A stretch of DNA of 64,000 bases, from positions 248,001 through 312,000 of the forward strand of contig CAKTEQ010000001.1 of the NCBI GenBank assembly GCA_934552825.1. The letters are read 5' to 3'. Source of the DNA: an uncultured Oscillospiraceae bacterium. Its GTDB lineage: Bacteria; Bacillota; Clostridia; Oscillospirales; Oscillospiraceae. Position numbers and translations under genes: made by a program. Numbering within the stretch: position 1 is the stretch's first letter; each line of letters begins with the position of its first letter. This document shows positions 33,660 to 42,830 of this stretch, piece after piece. Below the pieces are notes generated by a model. That model was given only the letters and a program-made list of their open reading frames with translations, had not been told where the DNA came from and made no database searches.

Positions 33660-33734
33660 TGGTGACGCGTACGAGAATCGAACTCGTGTTACCGCCGTGA
33701 AAGGGCGGTGTCTTAACCGCTTGACCAACGCGCC
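33660..33734 (-). tRNA. tRNA-Glu (UUC)
   Basis: Minus strand: acceptor GGCGCGT / ACGCGTC, anticodon arm CCGCC-CTTTCAC-GGCGG with TTC, T-loop TTCGATT, encoded CCA. Confidence 0.95.
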
Positions 33735-33772
33735 ATGTGTTGGGCGAACCAAATGGTCCGCCCGTCCACGTG

Positions 33773-33849
33773 TGGTAGCGGCGACTGGATTTGAACCAGT
33801 GACACTTCGGGTATGAACCGAATGCTCTGGCCAACTGAGCTACGCCGCC
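33773..33849 (-). tRNA. tRNA-Met (CAU)
   Basis: Minus strand: acceptor GGCGGCG / CGCCGCT, anticodon arm TTCGG-TTCATAC-CCGAA with CAT, T-loop TTCAAAT, encoded CCA. The overall form fits elongator Met rather than initiator; tRNA-Ile2 (lysidine-modified) cannot be fully excluded. Confidence 0.9.
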
Positions 33850-33933
33850 ATATTGCTCCTGTCAGAGCAAGAGCTATTATATTGTACCCCACCCTCTTTG
33901 TCAAGGATTATTTTTCAATTCTTCAAACTTTTT

Positions 33934-34575
33934 TCAGGTGTTCAGGACTATATCTCCCACATCCCCGGCGGTGCGGGCGATATGATCTGCTCCGTAACGG
34001 CTCAGCTCCTCGAGGCTTCCAAAACCGTAGAGCACGCCTATGCACTCAACGCCCAGCTCCTTGGAACTCTCAATATCGTACATTCTGTCCCCCACCATAA
34101 CAGCCTGGCTGAAATCAATGATTCCCGCCTGCTCCAGTGCCCAGCGCATTACGGAAGTCTTATCCTTGCGCAGCACATCGTCTGACCCGGCAAGCACGTG
34201 GAAATACTCCGCAAACCCTATGTGCTCCATGATGCTCACAGCGAGGGACTCCTTCTTTGACGTCGCCAGCACCAGCGTGCACCCCGCATCATGCAGACGC
34301 TTTATCATTTCCCGCACACCGTCATACACGCTGCACTCATACTGCCCCTTCGCCGAATAGTACTCCCGGTACTTCGCCAGCGCGGGAGCCGCGTTTTCCT
34401 CCCCGAGCTCGATCGCCATCGAGTCGATGAGAGGCGGACCTATGTACTTCATAAAATCCTGTTTATTTATATTCTCCCTGCCGTAAAACTTAAGTGCGTA
34501 CTCAAAGCCGTTGAGTATGCCCGGCGCGGAGTCAATTATCGTGCCGTCAAGATCGAACATTACATATTTTTTCAT
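33934..34575 (-). CDS. HAD-family phosphatase, phosphoglycolate phosphatase-like
   Basis: A 213-residue HAD hydrolase. Motif I is FDLDGTIID with the nucleophile Asp, motif II is LVLATSKK, and motif IV is VMVGDRMYDI. The helical cap of about 70 residues (type C1) is like Gph/PgmB enzymes. The physiological phosphate ester is not clear. ATG at 34575 fits the family start; an upstream TTG at 34590 is possible. It lies upstream of the tRNA-Met on the same strand. Confidence 0.87.
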   Translation of the reverse strand: MKKYVMFDLDGTIIDSAPGILNGFEYALKFYGRENINKQDFMKYIGPPLIDSMAIELGEENAAPALAKYREYYSAKGQYECSVYDGVREMIKRLHDAGCTLVLATSKKESLAVSIMEHIGFAEYFHVLAGSDDVLRKDKTSVMRWALEQAGIIDFSQAVMVGDRMYDIESSKELGVECIGVLYGFGSLEELSRYGADHIARTAGDVGDIVLNT

Positions 34576-34717
34576 AGCTGACCATCCCAAGTCTGAATTA
34601 TCTTCTTGTGATTATATAATCTCGGGCGCTTCTTTTCAACCGTTTCTTTGTCCACTGGACTAACGGCAGATTATTTGGTAAAATAATATAATTAGTATCA
34701 TCAAAGGCGGTGACTTC

Positions 34718-36754
34718 ATGGGGAATGCGGAAATACTCGCTCCGGTCGGCGGCAGCGAGCAGCTCATTGCCGCAGTCCGCTCCGGCGCGGACGCCGTTTA
34801 TCTGGGCACAAAGCTCTTCAACGCCCGGCGTAATGCCGACAATTTCGGCGACAGTCTGGAAGCCGCCGTGAAATACTGCCACGGACGCGGAGTCAAGGTG
34901 CACGTGACTGTCAACACCCTCATCATGGATGCCGAACGTGATTCCCTTATCCATGAAGCCGAACGCATCGCAAGAAGCGGCGCGGACGCCGTGATAATCC
35001 AGGATCTCGCCGTGGCGCGTATCTTTCGGGAGTGCTGCCCGGAGATGCCCATGCACGCTTCAACCCAGCTCACCGTGCATAACCTCTCCGGCGCTCTTAT
35101 GGCAAAAGACCTGGGCTTCAGCCGTGTCGTCCCCGCCCGGGAGCTAAGCCTTGAGGAGATACGCGAAATAGCCAAAAGCGGGCTGGAGATCGAGTGTTTT
35201 GTCCACGGTGCCCTGTGTATGTGCCTGTCCGGCGCGTGCTATCTCAGCTCAATGCTGGGCGGGCGCAGCGGCAACCGGGGACTCTGCGCTCAGCCCTGCC
35301 GCCTGGACTTCCGTTCCGGCGGGCGGCACTACGCCCTCAGCCTGAAGGATATGTCATACATAGACAAAATAAACGCCCTTCTGGACGCGGGCGTCTGCTC
35401 GTTCAAAATAGAGGGCCGCATGAAACGCCCGGAATATGTGGCGGCGGCTGTTTCCGCCTGCCGGGACGCTCTTGCGGGCAGGCAGCCTGATATGGACACG
35501 CTGCGGGCTGTTTTTTCACGCAGCGGCTTTACCGACGGTTACCTGACCGGCAGGCGCACTCTCGACATGTTCGGCCACAGGACAAAAGAGGACGTTCAGA
35601 ACTCCGCCGCCGTCATGAGCTCCCTCGCGGGGCTTTACAGGGCTGAACGCATGAGCGTGCCCGTGGATATGACTCTCTCCCTGAATTCCGGCGTACCGGC
35701 AGAGCTAAGCGTTTCCGACGGCGAAAATACCGTTTCCGTCACCGGAGCTGTGCCGCAGGCGGCGATGACCCGCCCCACGGACAGGGAAAATGCCGGGAGA
35801 AACCTCGGAAAAACAGGCGGCACTCCATTCTTTCTCCGGGATCTGGCGCTTGAAAACGCCGGATCGCTCGCGCTGCCTCCCTCGGAGATCAACGCCCTGA
35901 GGAGAGATGCCCTTGAAAAGCTCCTCTCTCTTCGGGAGACTCCTGTGGAAAAAGTCTTCTCCCCGACGGAGCCGGAGCCCTTGCCATCGAGGGATCCGCC
36001 TTCGAAAGCTGCGCTGCGCCTGAGATTTGAGTCCTCCCGGCAGATACCGGAGAACTCCGGAGACCATGTTATAATACTCCCCATTGAGGAGATCGCCGCC
36101 CACCCCGACCTTCTGACCCGTTTTGGCGGCAGGCTCTGGGGTGAGATGCCTGCCGCTGTGTTTCCCACGGCTGAGCCCGGCGTTAAAAAAACGCTGGAAA
36201 AGCTCAGGAATGTCGGGTTTAAGGACATCTACGCCGGAAACATCGGCACGGTCCGCATGGCGCTCGACGCCGGATTCACCGTCCACGGCGGGCACGGGCT
36301 GAATATTCTCAACAGCTTTTCCCTCGAAGAGCTGCGCCGGCTCGGTCTTGCGGACGGAACGCTCTCCTTTGAGCTTAATATGAACGCCGCGCGCGGCATT
36401 GCCGGTACGCTTCCGCGGGGCATAATAGCCTATGGATATCTGCCCCTCATGACTATGCGCGCCTGCCCCGCCCAGAGCAAAGGCGGCTGCGGCAAGTGTG
36501 GCGGAGTATCTCAGCTCACTGACCGCATGGGGATAGACTTCCCCCTTATCTGCCACCGCAGGCAGTATGTCACTCTGCTTAATTCCCGCCCTCTGCACAT
36601 GGCGGAAAAGCTCCCGTCCGGTTTTGACTTCATGACGCTCTTCTTTACGACGGAGACCAAAGATCAATGCCGGGAAATCATCACAGACTACACGCTCGGG
36701 CGCGCCTTCTCCGGCGAGCGCACAAAAGGGCTTTATTACAGAGAATTGAGGTAA
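34718..36754 (+). CDS. U32-family protein with C-terminal extension (RlhA-like)
   Basis: A 678-residue U32 'peptidase' family protein. The N-terminal TIM-barrel-like domain starts ILAPVGG and contains the conserved cysteine region ECFVHGALCMCLSG...CAQPCR. The middle (about 370-460) is a DUF3656-type insertion. A second cysteine group, CPAQSKGGCGKCGG, lies near residue 590. Members RlhA and TrhP carry out prephenate-dependent hydroxylation of RNA, so an RNA-modifying role with an iron-sulfur cluster is more likely than proteolysis. It is six bases from the next U32 gene. Confidence 0.85.
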   Translation: MGNAEILAPVGGSEQLIAAVRSGADAVYLGTKLFNARRNADNFGDSLEAAVKYCHGRGVKVHVTVNTLIMDAERDSLIHEAERIARSGADAVIIQDLAVARIFRECCPEMPMHASTQLTVHNLSGALMAKDLGFSRVVPARELSLEEIREIAKSGLEIECFVHGALCMCLSGACYLSSMLGGRSGNRGLCAQPCRLDFRSGGRHYALSLKDMSYIDKINALLDAGVCSFKIEGRMKRPEYVAAAVSACRDALAGRQPDMDTLRAVFSRSGFTDGYLTGRRTLDMFGHRTKEDVQNSAAVMSSLAGLYRAERMSVPVDMTLSLNSGVPAELSVSDGENTVSVTGAVPQAAMTRPTDRENAGRNLGKTGGTPFFLRDLALENAGSLALPPSEINALRRDALEKLLSLRETPVEKVFSPTEPEPLPSRDPPSKAALRLRFESSRQIPENSGDHVIILPIEEIAAHPDLLTRFGGRLWGEMPAAVFPTAEPGVKKTLEKLRNVGFKDIYAGNIGTVRMALDAGFTVHGGHGLNILNSFSLEELRRLGLADGTLSFELNMNAARGIAGTLPRGIIAYGYLPLMTMRACPAQSKGGCGKCGGVSQLTDRMGIDFPLICHRRQYVTLLNSRPLHMAEKLPSGFDFMTLFFTTETKDQCREIITDYTLGRAFSGERTKGLYYRELR

Positions 36755-36760
36755 AACAAC

Positions 36761-38062
36761 ATGACAAAGAAAATCGAACTGCTCGCCCCCGCGGGTGATC
36801 TGGAGCGTCTTGATACTGCCATATACTTCGGCGCTGACGCCGTGTACATGGGCGGTCCCCAGCTGCAGCTCCGTGCCGACAGTGTGGGCTTTACCATGGA
36901 GACGCTCGCCGAGGGCATCAGCCGTGCTCACCGCAGCCGCAGGAAGGCGTATGTCACCGTTAATTCCTTCGTCTACAACGACGAGATAACCACCCTTTCC
37001 CAGTACGCGAAGGCTCTGCACGACATGGGTGCTGACGCTGTAATAGTCTCGGATCTTGGCGCTATCGCCACTATTCGGGAGGCTGTGCCGGAGCTTGAGG
37101 TCCATGTAAGCACTCAGGCGAACTGCCTTAACTATGCCGCTGCCCGGGTATATCACGACATGGGCGCAAAGCGCATAGTGCTGGCGCGGGAGATGTCCCT
37201 GGACGAGATAAAGCGCCTTAGGGATAAGATACCGGAGGATTTGGAGCTGGAGTGCTTCGTTCACGGCGCCATGTGTATGTCATACTCAGGGCGCTGCCTT
37301 CTCTCCGCCTTTCTCAACAACCGCAGCGGCAACAGGGGTGAATGCACTCAGCCCTGCCGCTGGTCCTACCACCTTGTGGAGAATAACCGTCCCGGCGAGT
37401 ATTTCGAGGTTGAAGAGAGCGAGAACGGCACCGCGATACTCAGCTCCTATGACCTTAACTGCATCGAATTCCTGGACGAGCTGGCTGACGCCGGCGTGAA
37501 CTCCTTCAAGATCGAGGGGCGTATGAAGTCCCCGTATTACGTGGGTACTGTGGTGAACGCCTACCGCCGCGCCATGGACGGCACGGCTCCTCTGAAAAAG
37601 CTGAAAAAAGAGCTTGACTGTGTGAGCCACCGTCCCTATTCAAGCGGCTTCTATTTCGGCAAGATGAAGCAGCACAACCCCGCTGACGGCGGCGCGTATC
37701 AGCAGGACTGCACCTTTGTCGGCGTCGTGCAGGAGTGCTGGGACGGCAAAATACGCGTTGAACAGCGCAACCGTTTCCGTATCGGCGACGAGCTCGAGGT
37801 CGTATCCCCCCATTCTCTGGGCGAGAGCTTCTATGTGGATGAGCTGGTGGACGAGGACGGCTTCGAACTGATGAGCGCCTCACGCCCCCAGGAGATGGTG
37901 GAGATGCCCTGCTCCCTGGACCTGCAATACGGCGACATACTCCGCCGCAGGGAGGTGCCCCTGGAAGATGAGAACGAAGAGGAATCCGGCTCCAATAAGG
38001 ATGAGCAGCGCCTTATAGAAGAGCTTAACGAAGAGCTGGGCGGCGGCTTTGACTTTATGTAA
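36761..38062 (+). CDS. U32-family protein (TrhP-like)
   Basis: A 433-residue U32 protein with ELLAPAGDLERL at the start and the conserved ECFVHGAMCMSYSGRC...CTQPCR block near residues 165-205. The C-terminal tail is acidic. Length and layout fit the tRNA-hydroxylating TrhP group (5-hydroxyuridine at the wobble position), assigned by family likeness only. It is probably co-transcribed with the longer U32 gene. Confidence 0.87.
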   Translation: MTKKIELLAPAGDLERLDTAIYFGADAVYMGGPQLQLRADSVGFTMETLAEGISRAHRSRRKAYVTVNSFVYNDEITTLSQYAKALHDMGADAVIVSDLGAIATIREAVPELEVHVSTQANCLNYAAARVYHDMGAKRIVLAREMSLDEIKRLRDKIPEDLELECFVHGAMCMSYSGRCLLSAFLNNRSGNRGECTQPCRWSYHLVENNRPGEYFEVEESENGTAILSSYDLNCIEFLDELADAGVNSFKIEGRMKSPYYVGTVVNAYRRAMDGTAPLKKLKKELDCVSHRPYSSGFYFGKMKQHNPADGGAYQQDCTFVGVVQECWDGKIRVEQRNRFRIGDELEVVSPHSLGESFYVDELVDEDGFELMSASRPQEMVEMPCSLDLQYGDILRRREVPLEDENEEESGSNKDEQRLIEELNEELGGGFDFM

Positions 38063-38077
38063 CCGGTCCGGAACATG

Positions 38078-38115
38078 AAAATAACCGTGCTTTATAAAAA
38101 GCACGGTTATTTTTT
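38078..38115. terminator. bidirectional terminator
   Basis: A 16-bp stem AAAATAACCGTGCTTT with its complement, loop ATAA, between the converging U32 and chromate transporter genes. Confidence 0.9.
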
Positions 38116-38133
38116 GACTTTTTAGAGTATGCG

Positions 38134-38712
38134 TCAGCCTATCAGGCCCAGGTAGCCCAGGGCTATGCCCACTCCTGCCGAGCCGAGAATATAGAACAGC
38201 GGATGCCCATCCAGCTTTTTTATGAGGAGATAGATCACCGCCGCCAGAAGAATTCCCGGGATGCTGAAGATATCCCAGAATACTCCCGTTGCCTTGTAGA
38301 GGTCCACATTCAGCAGCGCGATGCGCACCACGCTTATCCCAGCCGCCGCTATCAGCCCCGTCGAACAGGGGCGCAGCCCGTAAAACACGTTCTGCACTAC
38401 CGGCTTATCGCTGAAGGACTTCAAAAAACGTGCGATTATCAGGATGATGATTATAGACGGCAGAACGAGCGCCAGCGTCGATATCAGCGCGCCCGGTATC
38501 CCCGCAACCTTGAACCCGAAATACGTCGCCGCGTTCACACCGATAGGCCCGGGCGTAGCCTCGGAGATTGCGACCATGTCCGCCACGTCCGCGCTTGTGA
38601 ACAGCCCGGACCGCGCGCCGAAATCCTCCAGAAACGGCAGCGTTGCAAGGCCGCCGCCCACGGCGAAAAGTCCCGTTTTGAAAAACTCCCACGCAAGCTG
38701 AAGGTATATCAT
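38134..38712 (-). CDS. chromate transporter, half-size subunit B
   Basis: A 192-residue CHR-family membrane protein with about six helices. The family signature FFKTGLFAVGGGLATLPFLED opens it and PGPIGVNAATYFGFKVAG follows. Short CHR proteins work as pairs encoded side by side, and its start overlaps the end of the other half by 4 nt. Chromate or sulfate efflux is the family role; the natural anion in this anaerobe is uncertain. Confidence 0.9.
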   Translation of the reverse strand: MIYLQLAWEFFKTGLFAVGGGLATLPFLEDFGARSGLFTSADVADMVAISEATPGPIGVNAATYFGFKVAGIPGALISTLALVLPSIIIILIIARFLKSFSDKPVVQNVFYGLRPCSTGLIAAAGISVVRIALLNVDLYKATGVFWDIFSIPGILLAAVIYLLIKKLDGHPLFYILGSAGVGIALGYLGLIG

Positions 38713-39248
38713 TTCTTCACCTCCAGAGCCTTTATGATGACACCGGCAACACCCGCCGCCAGCACGAAAATGACAGGGGAGATGTCAAGCACCAGAGACA
38801 GCACCAGCACCGCCGCGAATATCAGCAGCGTTATCCAGTCCACAACGCTCTTCTTCACCAGCTTCACGACGGCGTTGAGGATGAGCACACAAACGCACAC
38901 GCGTATGCCCCAAAAGGCGTACTGCACGGCTTTTATGTCCGCGAAATTCTGCAGGAAAGCGGCTATCACAGTAATTATCACGAGAGAGGGGAAAACTACC
39001 CCCAGCGTCGCGACAATTCCGCCGATCACCCCCGCCTGAGAATATCCCACAAATGTCGCCGTGTTCACCGCAATGACTCCCGGCGTACATTGGCCGATGG
39101 CGAAATAGTCCATCACCTGCTCCTCAGTCGCCCAGCGGCGCTTCTCGACAACTTCCCGCTGGAGCATGGGGAGCATCGCGTAGCCGCCGCCAAAGGTCAG
39201 CACACCGATACGGCCAAAAGCCAGGAACAGCTCCCAAAGTTTCTTCAT
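38709..39248 (-). CDS. chromate transporter, half-size subunit A
   Basis: A 179-residue CHR-family membrane protein. FGRIGVLTFGGGYAMLPMLQRE and CTPGVIAVNTATFVGYSQAG are the family signatures. It precedes and overlaps the other half (ATGA) and lies 11 bp after the DUF4340 gene, so it could be at the tail of the ABC operon. Confidence 0.9.
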   Translation of the reverse strand: MKKLWELFLAFGRIGVLTFGGGYAMLPMLQREVVEKRRWATEEQVMDYFAIGQCTPGVIAVNTATFVGYSQAGVIGGIVATLGVVFPSLVIITVIAAFLQNFADIKAVQYAFWGIRVCVCVLILNAVVKLVKKSVVDWITLLIFAAVLVLSLVLDISPVIFVLAAGVAGVIIKALEVKK

Positions 39249-39259
39249 ACTGCCTCCTC

Positions 39260-40537
39260 TTACTTTATTTCAGCAAGCATCTCCTGTACGTCCCCGTCAG
39301 TAACAAAGCATCCGCCGATGCCCCACGTGCGCGCCACCCATAAAAGGTCGTTAAAGCGGACAAGCTCCAGCTCCAACGTGGAAAACTCCCCCGTGCTGCG
39401 CCGTACTGTTATAAATATCTGCGCCGGGAACTTGTAATTCTCCGACTCGGAGGAATACGCGTCGCTGGACAGGGCCAGGACTGCCTCTATTTTCCCCCTG
39501 TTTGCCTCGTCCATACTGAGCGTATATGTCCCTGTATCGTCATGGATCGTAACGGACTCCACAGTATCCTCATCCACTCCCACAAGGGGGTTCATCACAG
39601 CGACCTCCGCCAGGCTGAAGTCGAGGCTCCTTGCAGACTCACCGCTGACAAGGCATATCATGCCGTCCCCTGCGAGACGGATGAACCTCCTGCCTTCATC
39701 GTCCTGACCTCCCAGCTCTACCGTGAGAGTCTCCTCCCCCGTCGTGATGGTCACGGTGGTCTTCTTGCCAAATCCGCACGCCTCTGCGGTCTCCGGCGTC
39801 GGAGCGTAATCATAGCAGCTCTCTGGTCTTATGCTTGAAGCGGCGGCGATTATCCTCTGTCCCGCGTCACCGTCAACAGCGAGAGCGCCGTAGTCATTTG
39901 CGATGACCCAGCTGCAATCTGTGCGCCAGGTCTGAGGGGCATCGGGAGTGAACGCCTCCAGAGTCAGGGTCTCGCCGCCCCGCGCTGCCGACACGGAGGT
40001 TATCTCGCCGGAAATGCTCATGTCGGGCAGCAGGACATAGCGGTTCTCGCCTTCCAGGAGCCCATCTATAAACCCGGCGGCAACAGAATATATGCCCTTT
40101 AGGCCCTGGATCTTGACATAGTACACATCTGTAATATCGTTATAATCACCGACCGTGCAGACAGTCTCGTCCTTTCCAGAGAATATCCTCAGCGTCAGGC
40201 AGGGCGTGTTCAGCCCATACTCTCCGCTGTCGCCTCTGTCGGCGATCTTATCCACCGTCCGGCTTGCTATCTCCGCGGCGAGGGAGCTGATCTTCCCGCT
40301 GTCCGCCGGGAACGCGCTGTCGTCGGCGCTGCCCCAGCCCTCCGCCGTTTTTACAAAGAAGAATTCCGCCTCACCAGTCACAGATATTCCGGTTATTTCG
40401 TCAGCCCCGAAGCCGCTTATAAAGCGCCGTTCGCTGCCGCTCCTACCGTCCTTCATCAGGGTGAGCCCTACGCACACCAGCGCGCCCACCGCTATTACAG
40501 CGATGAGCGCAATGATGAGATTTTTATGTTTTTTCAT
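39260..40537 (-). CDS. DUF4340 extracytoplasmic protein of a gliding-type ABC system
   Basis: 425 residues. One N-terminal membrane helix (about 8-27) anchors a beta-rich extracytoplasmic part with two DUF4340-like repeats (SGFGADEITGISV, VGVDEDTVESVTI). Function is unknown. The family consistently accompanies GldG-type proteins and ABC-2 permeases. Its ATG overlaps the previous stop (TGATG), showing coupled translation with the GldG-like gene. Confidence 0.83.
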   Translation of the reverse strand: MKKHKNLIIALIAVIAVGALVCVGLTLMKDGRSGSERRFISGFGADEITGISVTGEAEFFFVKTAEGWGSADDSAFPADSGKISSLAAEIASRTVDKIADRGDSGEYGLNTPCLTLRIFSGKDETVCTVGDYNDITDVYYVKIQGLKGIYSVAAGFIDGLLEGENRYVLLPDMSISGEITSVSAARGGETLTLEAFTPDAPQTWRTDCSWVIANDYGALAVDGDAGQRIIAAASSIRPESCYDYAPTPETAEACGFGKKTTVTITTGEETLTVELGGQDDEGRRFIRLAGDGMICLVSGESARSLDFSLAEVAVMNPLVGVDEDTVESVTIHDDTGTYTLSMDEANRGKIEAVLALSSDAYSSESENYKFPAQIFITVRRSTGEFSTLELELVRFNDLLWVARTWGIGGCFVTDGDVQEMLAEIK

Positions 40538-41967
40538 CAGTGTTTTTTCCTTTTATATATCACTACCGCACCGGCTATCACTGCCGCAATGGGGAGCACC
40601 GCCATGAAGAACACCGTCAGGCTTCTGCCGTCGGCAGTATTGATATTAAGATATTCCACAGCCAGGTCCTTCCCGTGGATGCTGATGCTGCTCTCGTGCT
40701 CGCAGGTCCATCCGAAGGCGTTGACCAGCAGGTCATAGTTCGCACCGGAGACCAGGGTATCCGCGTCGTCCGTCGAAAAGAGGTAGGAGGTGAACCAGAC
40801 TATGCGTCCGTTATACTTGCCATCCTCAACGGCTACCGCGAGGTCAAAGCCGCCCTGAATATCCCCTTCCTCAAAATCGTATGTCTGCATATTCGCCACA
40901 TCAACCTTGGAATAAGCCGTGTCCGTGGTCATGAGCAGCGGCGTTATTTTCAGGCTGTCTCTGTAAGTTTCAGCCGTCTCGATGCCCTGAGCCGTAGGGT
41001 AGAGCACCGCGTAGCCCGCCGCCGAGAGGGGCGCTGTTATCTCGTGGCTGCCGTACTCAGGGATAAGATAGTGGGGATAGCCGTAATAGGTGTGGCCGCT
41101 GTCCCCCTCCATGATGACGCCATCCACCAGGCTCAGCCCGTACTCAGCCATGAATTTCTCCAGATTGGGGCGTCCCTCCTCAAGGTAGAACGTCGTGAGC
41201 ATAAGGTTGCCGCCGGACTTCATATAGTCCTCCAGCATTCTGATATCATTCTCCGTATAGTCCGTGAGCGGGCTGTTTATGAGCACGCAGGTGGCGTCCT
41301 CGGGAATACTCTCCACAGTGAGCGTATTGAGCTCCGCAACGTCGATATTCTGATCCTCCAGCTTCTTCAGCATGGAGTCGCTGAGCGCCGCCTCCCCGTG
41401 GTTCGTTATGGTGTAGAGTGTCGGCAGGGTATCGCTGACCACATAGTCAACAGCGGAGGTTATCCTGTTTTCACCGTCAAACGTATTCTCCGCGGCGTAT
41501 CCGCCCGTGTTCTGATTATAGGTGTATGACGTCACCACGATGTCCTCGTATGGGATAAGCTTATAGCGCTTATCCGACTCCACGACGATGCTGTTCAGGC
41601 TTATCTCCGTATCCGTATATTTCTTCACAAAGCCCGGCTGGACGTTCGGATCAACATATTTCACCTGCAGCCTGCCGGAAAGCCCTTCATATTTGCCAAG
41701 CAGCTCCGTAATGGCGGCGTTCTCCGCCCCCGTCTCCGCTATAAGATATACCGTCACATCCTCATCCAGCCCGGAGACTATCTCCTTTGTCTGGTCAGAG
41801 AGGGAATAAAGGCTGGCTGACGTGAGGTCGAGATTTGTATAGTTCGTGGGTATCTTGCCCACCAGAATGTTGATTACAACAGCCGCCGCTATGGCAATGA
41901 GTATGAGCAGGGCGCTGTATCCTCCAAGGCGGAGTCTGCGTCTGTTTTCGGAATTCATGTTTTTCAT
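40537..41967 (-). CDS. GldG-family ABC-associated protein
   Basis: 476 residues. Membrane helices lie near both ends (about 15-37 and 450-470). The large extracytoplasmic part has an ABC_transp_aux domain with DVTVYLIAE, YVDPN and NHGEAALSD segments. Homologues GldG and MlaD-like auxiliary proteins act with ABC-2 permeases; in Firmicutes gliding is not implied. ATG at 41967 with GGAGG upstream overlaps the permease stop (TGATG). Confidence 0.85.
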   Translation of the reverse strand: MKNMNSENRRRLRLGGYSALLILIAIAAAVVINILVGKIPTNYTNLDLTSASLYSLSDQTKEIVSGLDEDVTVYLIAETGAENAAITELLGKYEGLSGRLQVKYVDPNVQPGFVKKYTDTEISLNSIVVESDKRYKLIPYEDIVVTSYTYNQNTGGYAAENTFDGENRITSAVDYVVSDTLPTLYTITNHGEAALSDSMLKKLEDQNIDVAELNTLTVESIPEDATCVLINSPLTDYTENDIRMLEDYMKSGGNLMLTTFYLEEGRPNLEKFMAEYGLSLVDGVIMEGDSGHTYYGYPHYLIPEYGSHEITAPLSAAGYAVLYPTAQGIETAETYRDSLKITPLLMTTDTAYSKVDVANMQTYDFEEGDIQGGFDLAVAVEDGKYNGRIVWFTSYLFSTDDADTLVSGANYDLLVNAFGWTCEHESSISIHGKDLAVEYLNINTADGRSLTVFFMAVLPIAAVIAGAVVIYKRKKH

Positions 41968-42830
41968 CAGCTCCACCTCCTCTTCTCCATTGATTCAACA
42001 GTGAAAAATACGAACAGAGCTATCACCGTGAGATAATACACAACTGCCGTGAGGTCAAATACGCCGTTTACAAAATTCGCAAACCTTGCGAAGGGGGACA
42101 CGACCGCCAACAGATGCTGGAACTTGCCCGCAAGGAGATCCCCGTCTATGAAATTCACCACGGCCATTATCACTTCCAGCAGCGCCGCCGCGGCAAGGCC
42201 CGCAAGACGGCTCTTCGTAAGCCCCCACACGACAAAGCCGAAGGCGATTATCAGCACCGTAAAGCCGACGAACGACCCGACAGCCGTCGCCGGAACAAAG
42301 GAGGCAAGGCTCGTGAGAAAATAGCACAGCAGTGTCACCGCGAATGTCATTACCGCGGCGACGATCTGATTTTCCGTCAGGGACGACATGAACATGCCCA
42401 CAGCCAGCAGACTGCACCCCAGCAGGTACCAGGCGAATATCGCCCCATAACTCCGCAGCAGAGACACTGACCCGTATATGGACAGGAAAACCGGGTATAT
42501 GCACATGATGACGACCGGCGCAAGCAACACCGTTATCATGGCGAAATACTTCCCCAGCGCAACCTTTGTCATGCTTATGGGAAGGGAATAAAGAAGCTGG
42601 TCCGTTTTCTGGCGTCTGTCCTCCGCTATGACACGCATGGAGAGGATAGGTACCGCAATTATGTAAACCAGATTCATATAACTCAGAACGTACTCAAAAT
42701 ATGGGACACGGCTTCTGAAGTTGATTATCATGGCGAACATGCCTGTGAAGAACAGGATAAATGCCATGAACACATAGCCGGTGAAGCCCGTAAAATAGGA
42801 CCGCAGCTCTCGCTTGTATACCGCGCTCAT
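41967..42830 (-). CDS. ABC-2 type permease (GldF-like)
   Basis: A 287-residue membrane protein with six helices and an N-terminal YKRELRSYFTGFTGYVF segment typical of ABC-2/GldF permeases. It works with the ATPase encoded immediately upstream (4-nt overlap) and with the GldG-like and DUF4340 proteins downstream. The substrate is unknown. Confidence 0.88.
   Translation of the reverse strand: MSAVYKRELRSYFTGFTGYVFMAFILFFTGMFAMIINFRSRVPYFEYVLSYMNLVYIIAVPILSMRVIAEDRRQKTDQLLYSLPISMTKVALGKYFAMITVLLAPVVIMCIYPVFLSIYGSVSLLRSYGAIFAWYLLGCSLLAVGMFMSSLTENQIVAAVMTFAVTLLCYFLTSLASFVPATAVGSFVGFTVLIIAFGFVVWGLTKSRLAGLAAAALLEVIMAVVNFIDGDLLAGKFQHLLAVVSPFARFANFVNGVFDLTAVVYYLTVIALFVFFTVESMEKRRWS

Noticed and set aside
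33538..33849. Prophage or integrative element at the tRNA cluster
   Set aside because: No integrase, no repeated tRNA 3' end nearby, and neighbouring genes look like ordinary chromosome.
34680..34717. Promoter with TATAAT just upstream of the first U32 gene
   Set aside because: A TATAAT-like box exists but no acceptable -35 lies at the right distance, so it was not listed.
35705..37264. 519-residue open frame on the minus strand
   Set aside because: It runs across two well-supported U32 genes in the opposite direction and shows no recognisable motif.
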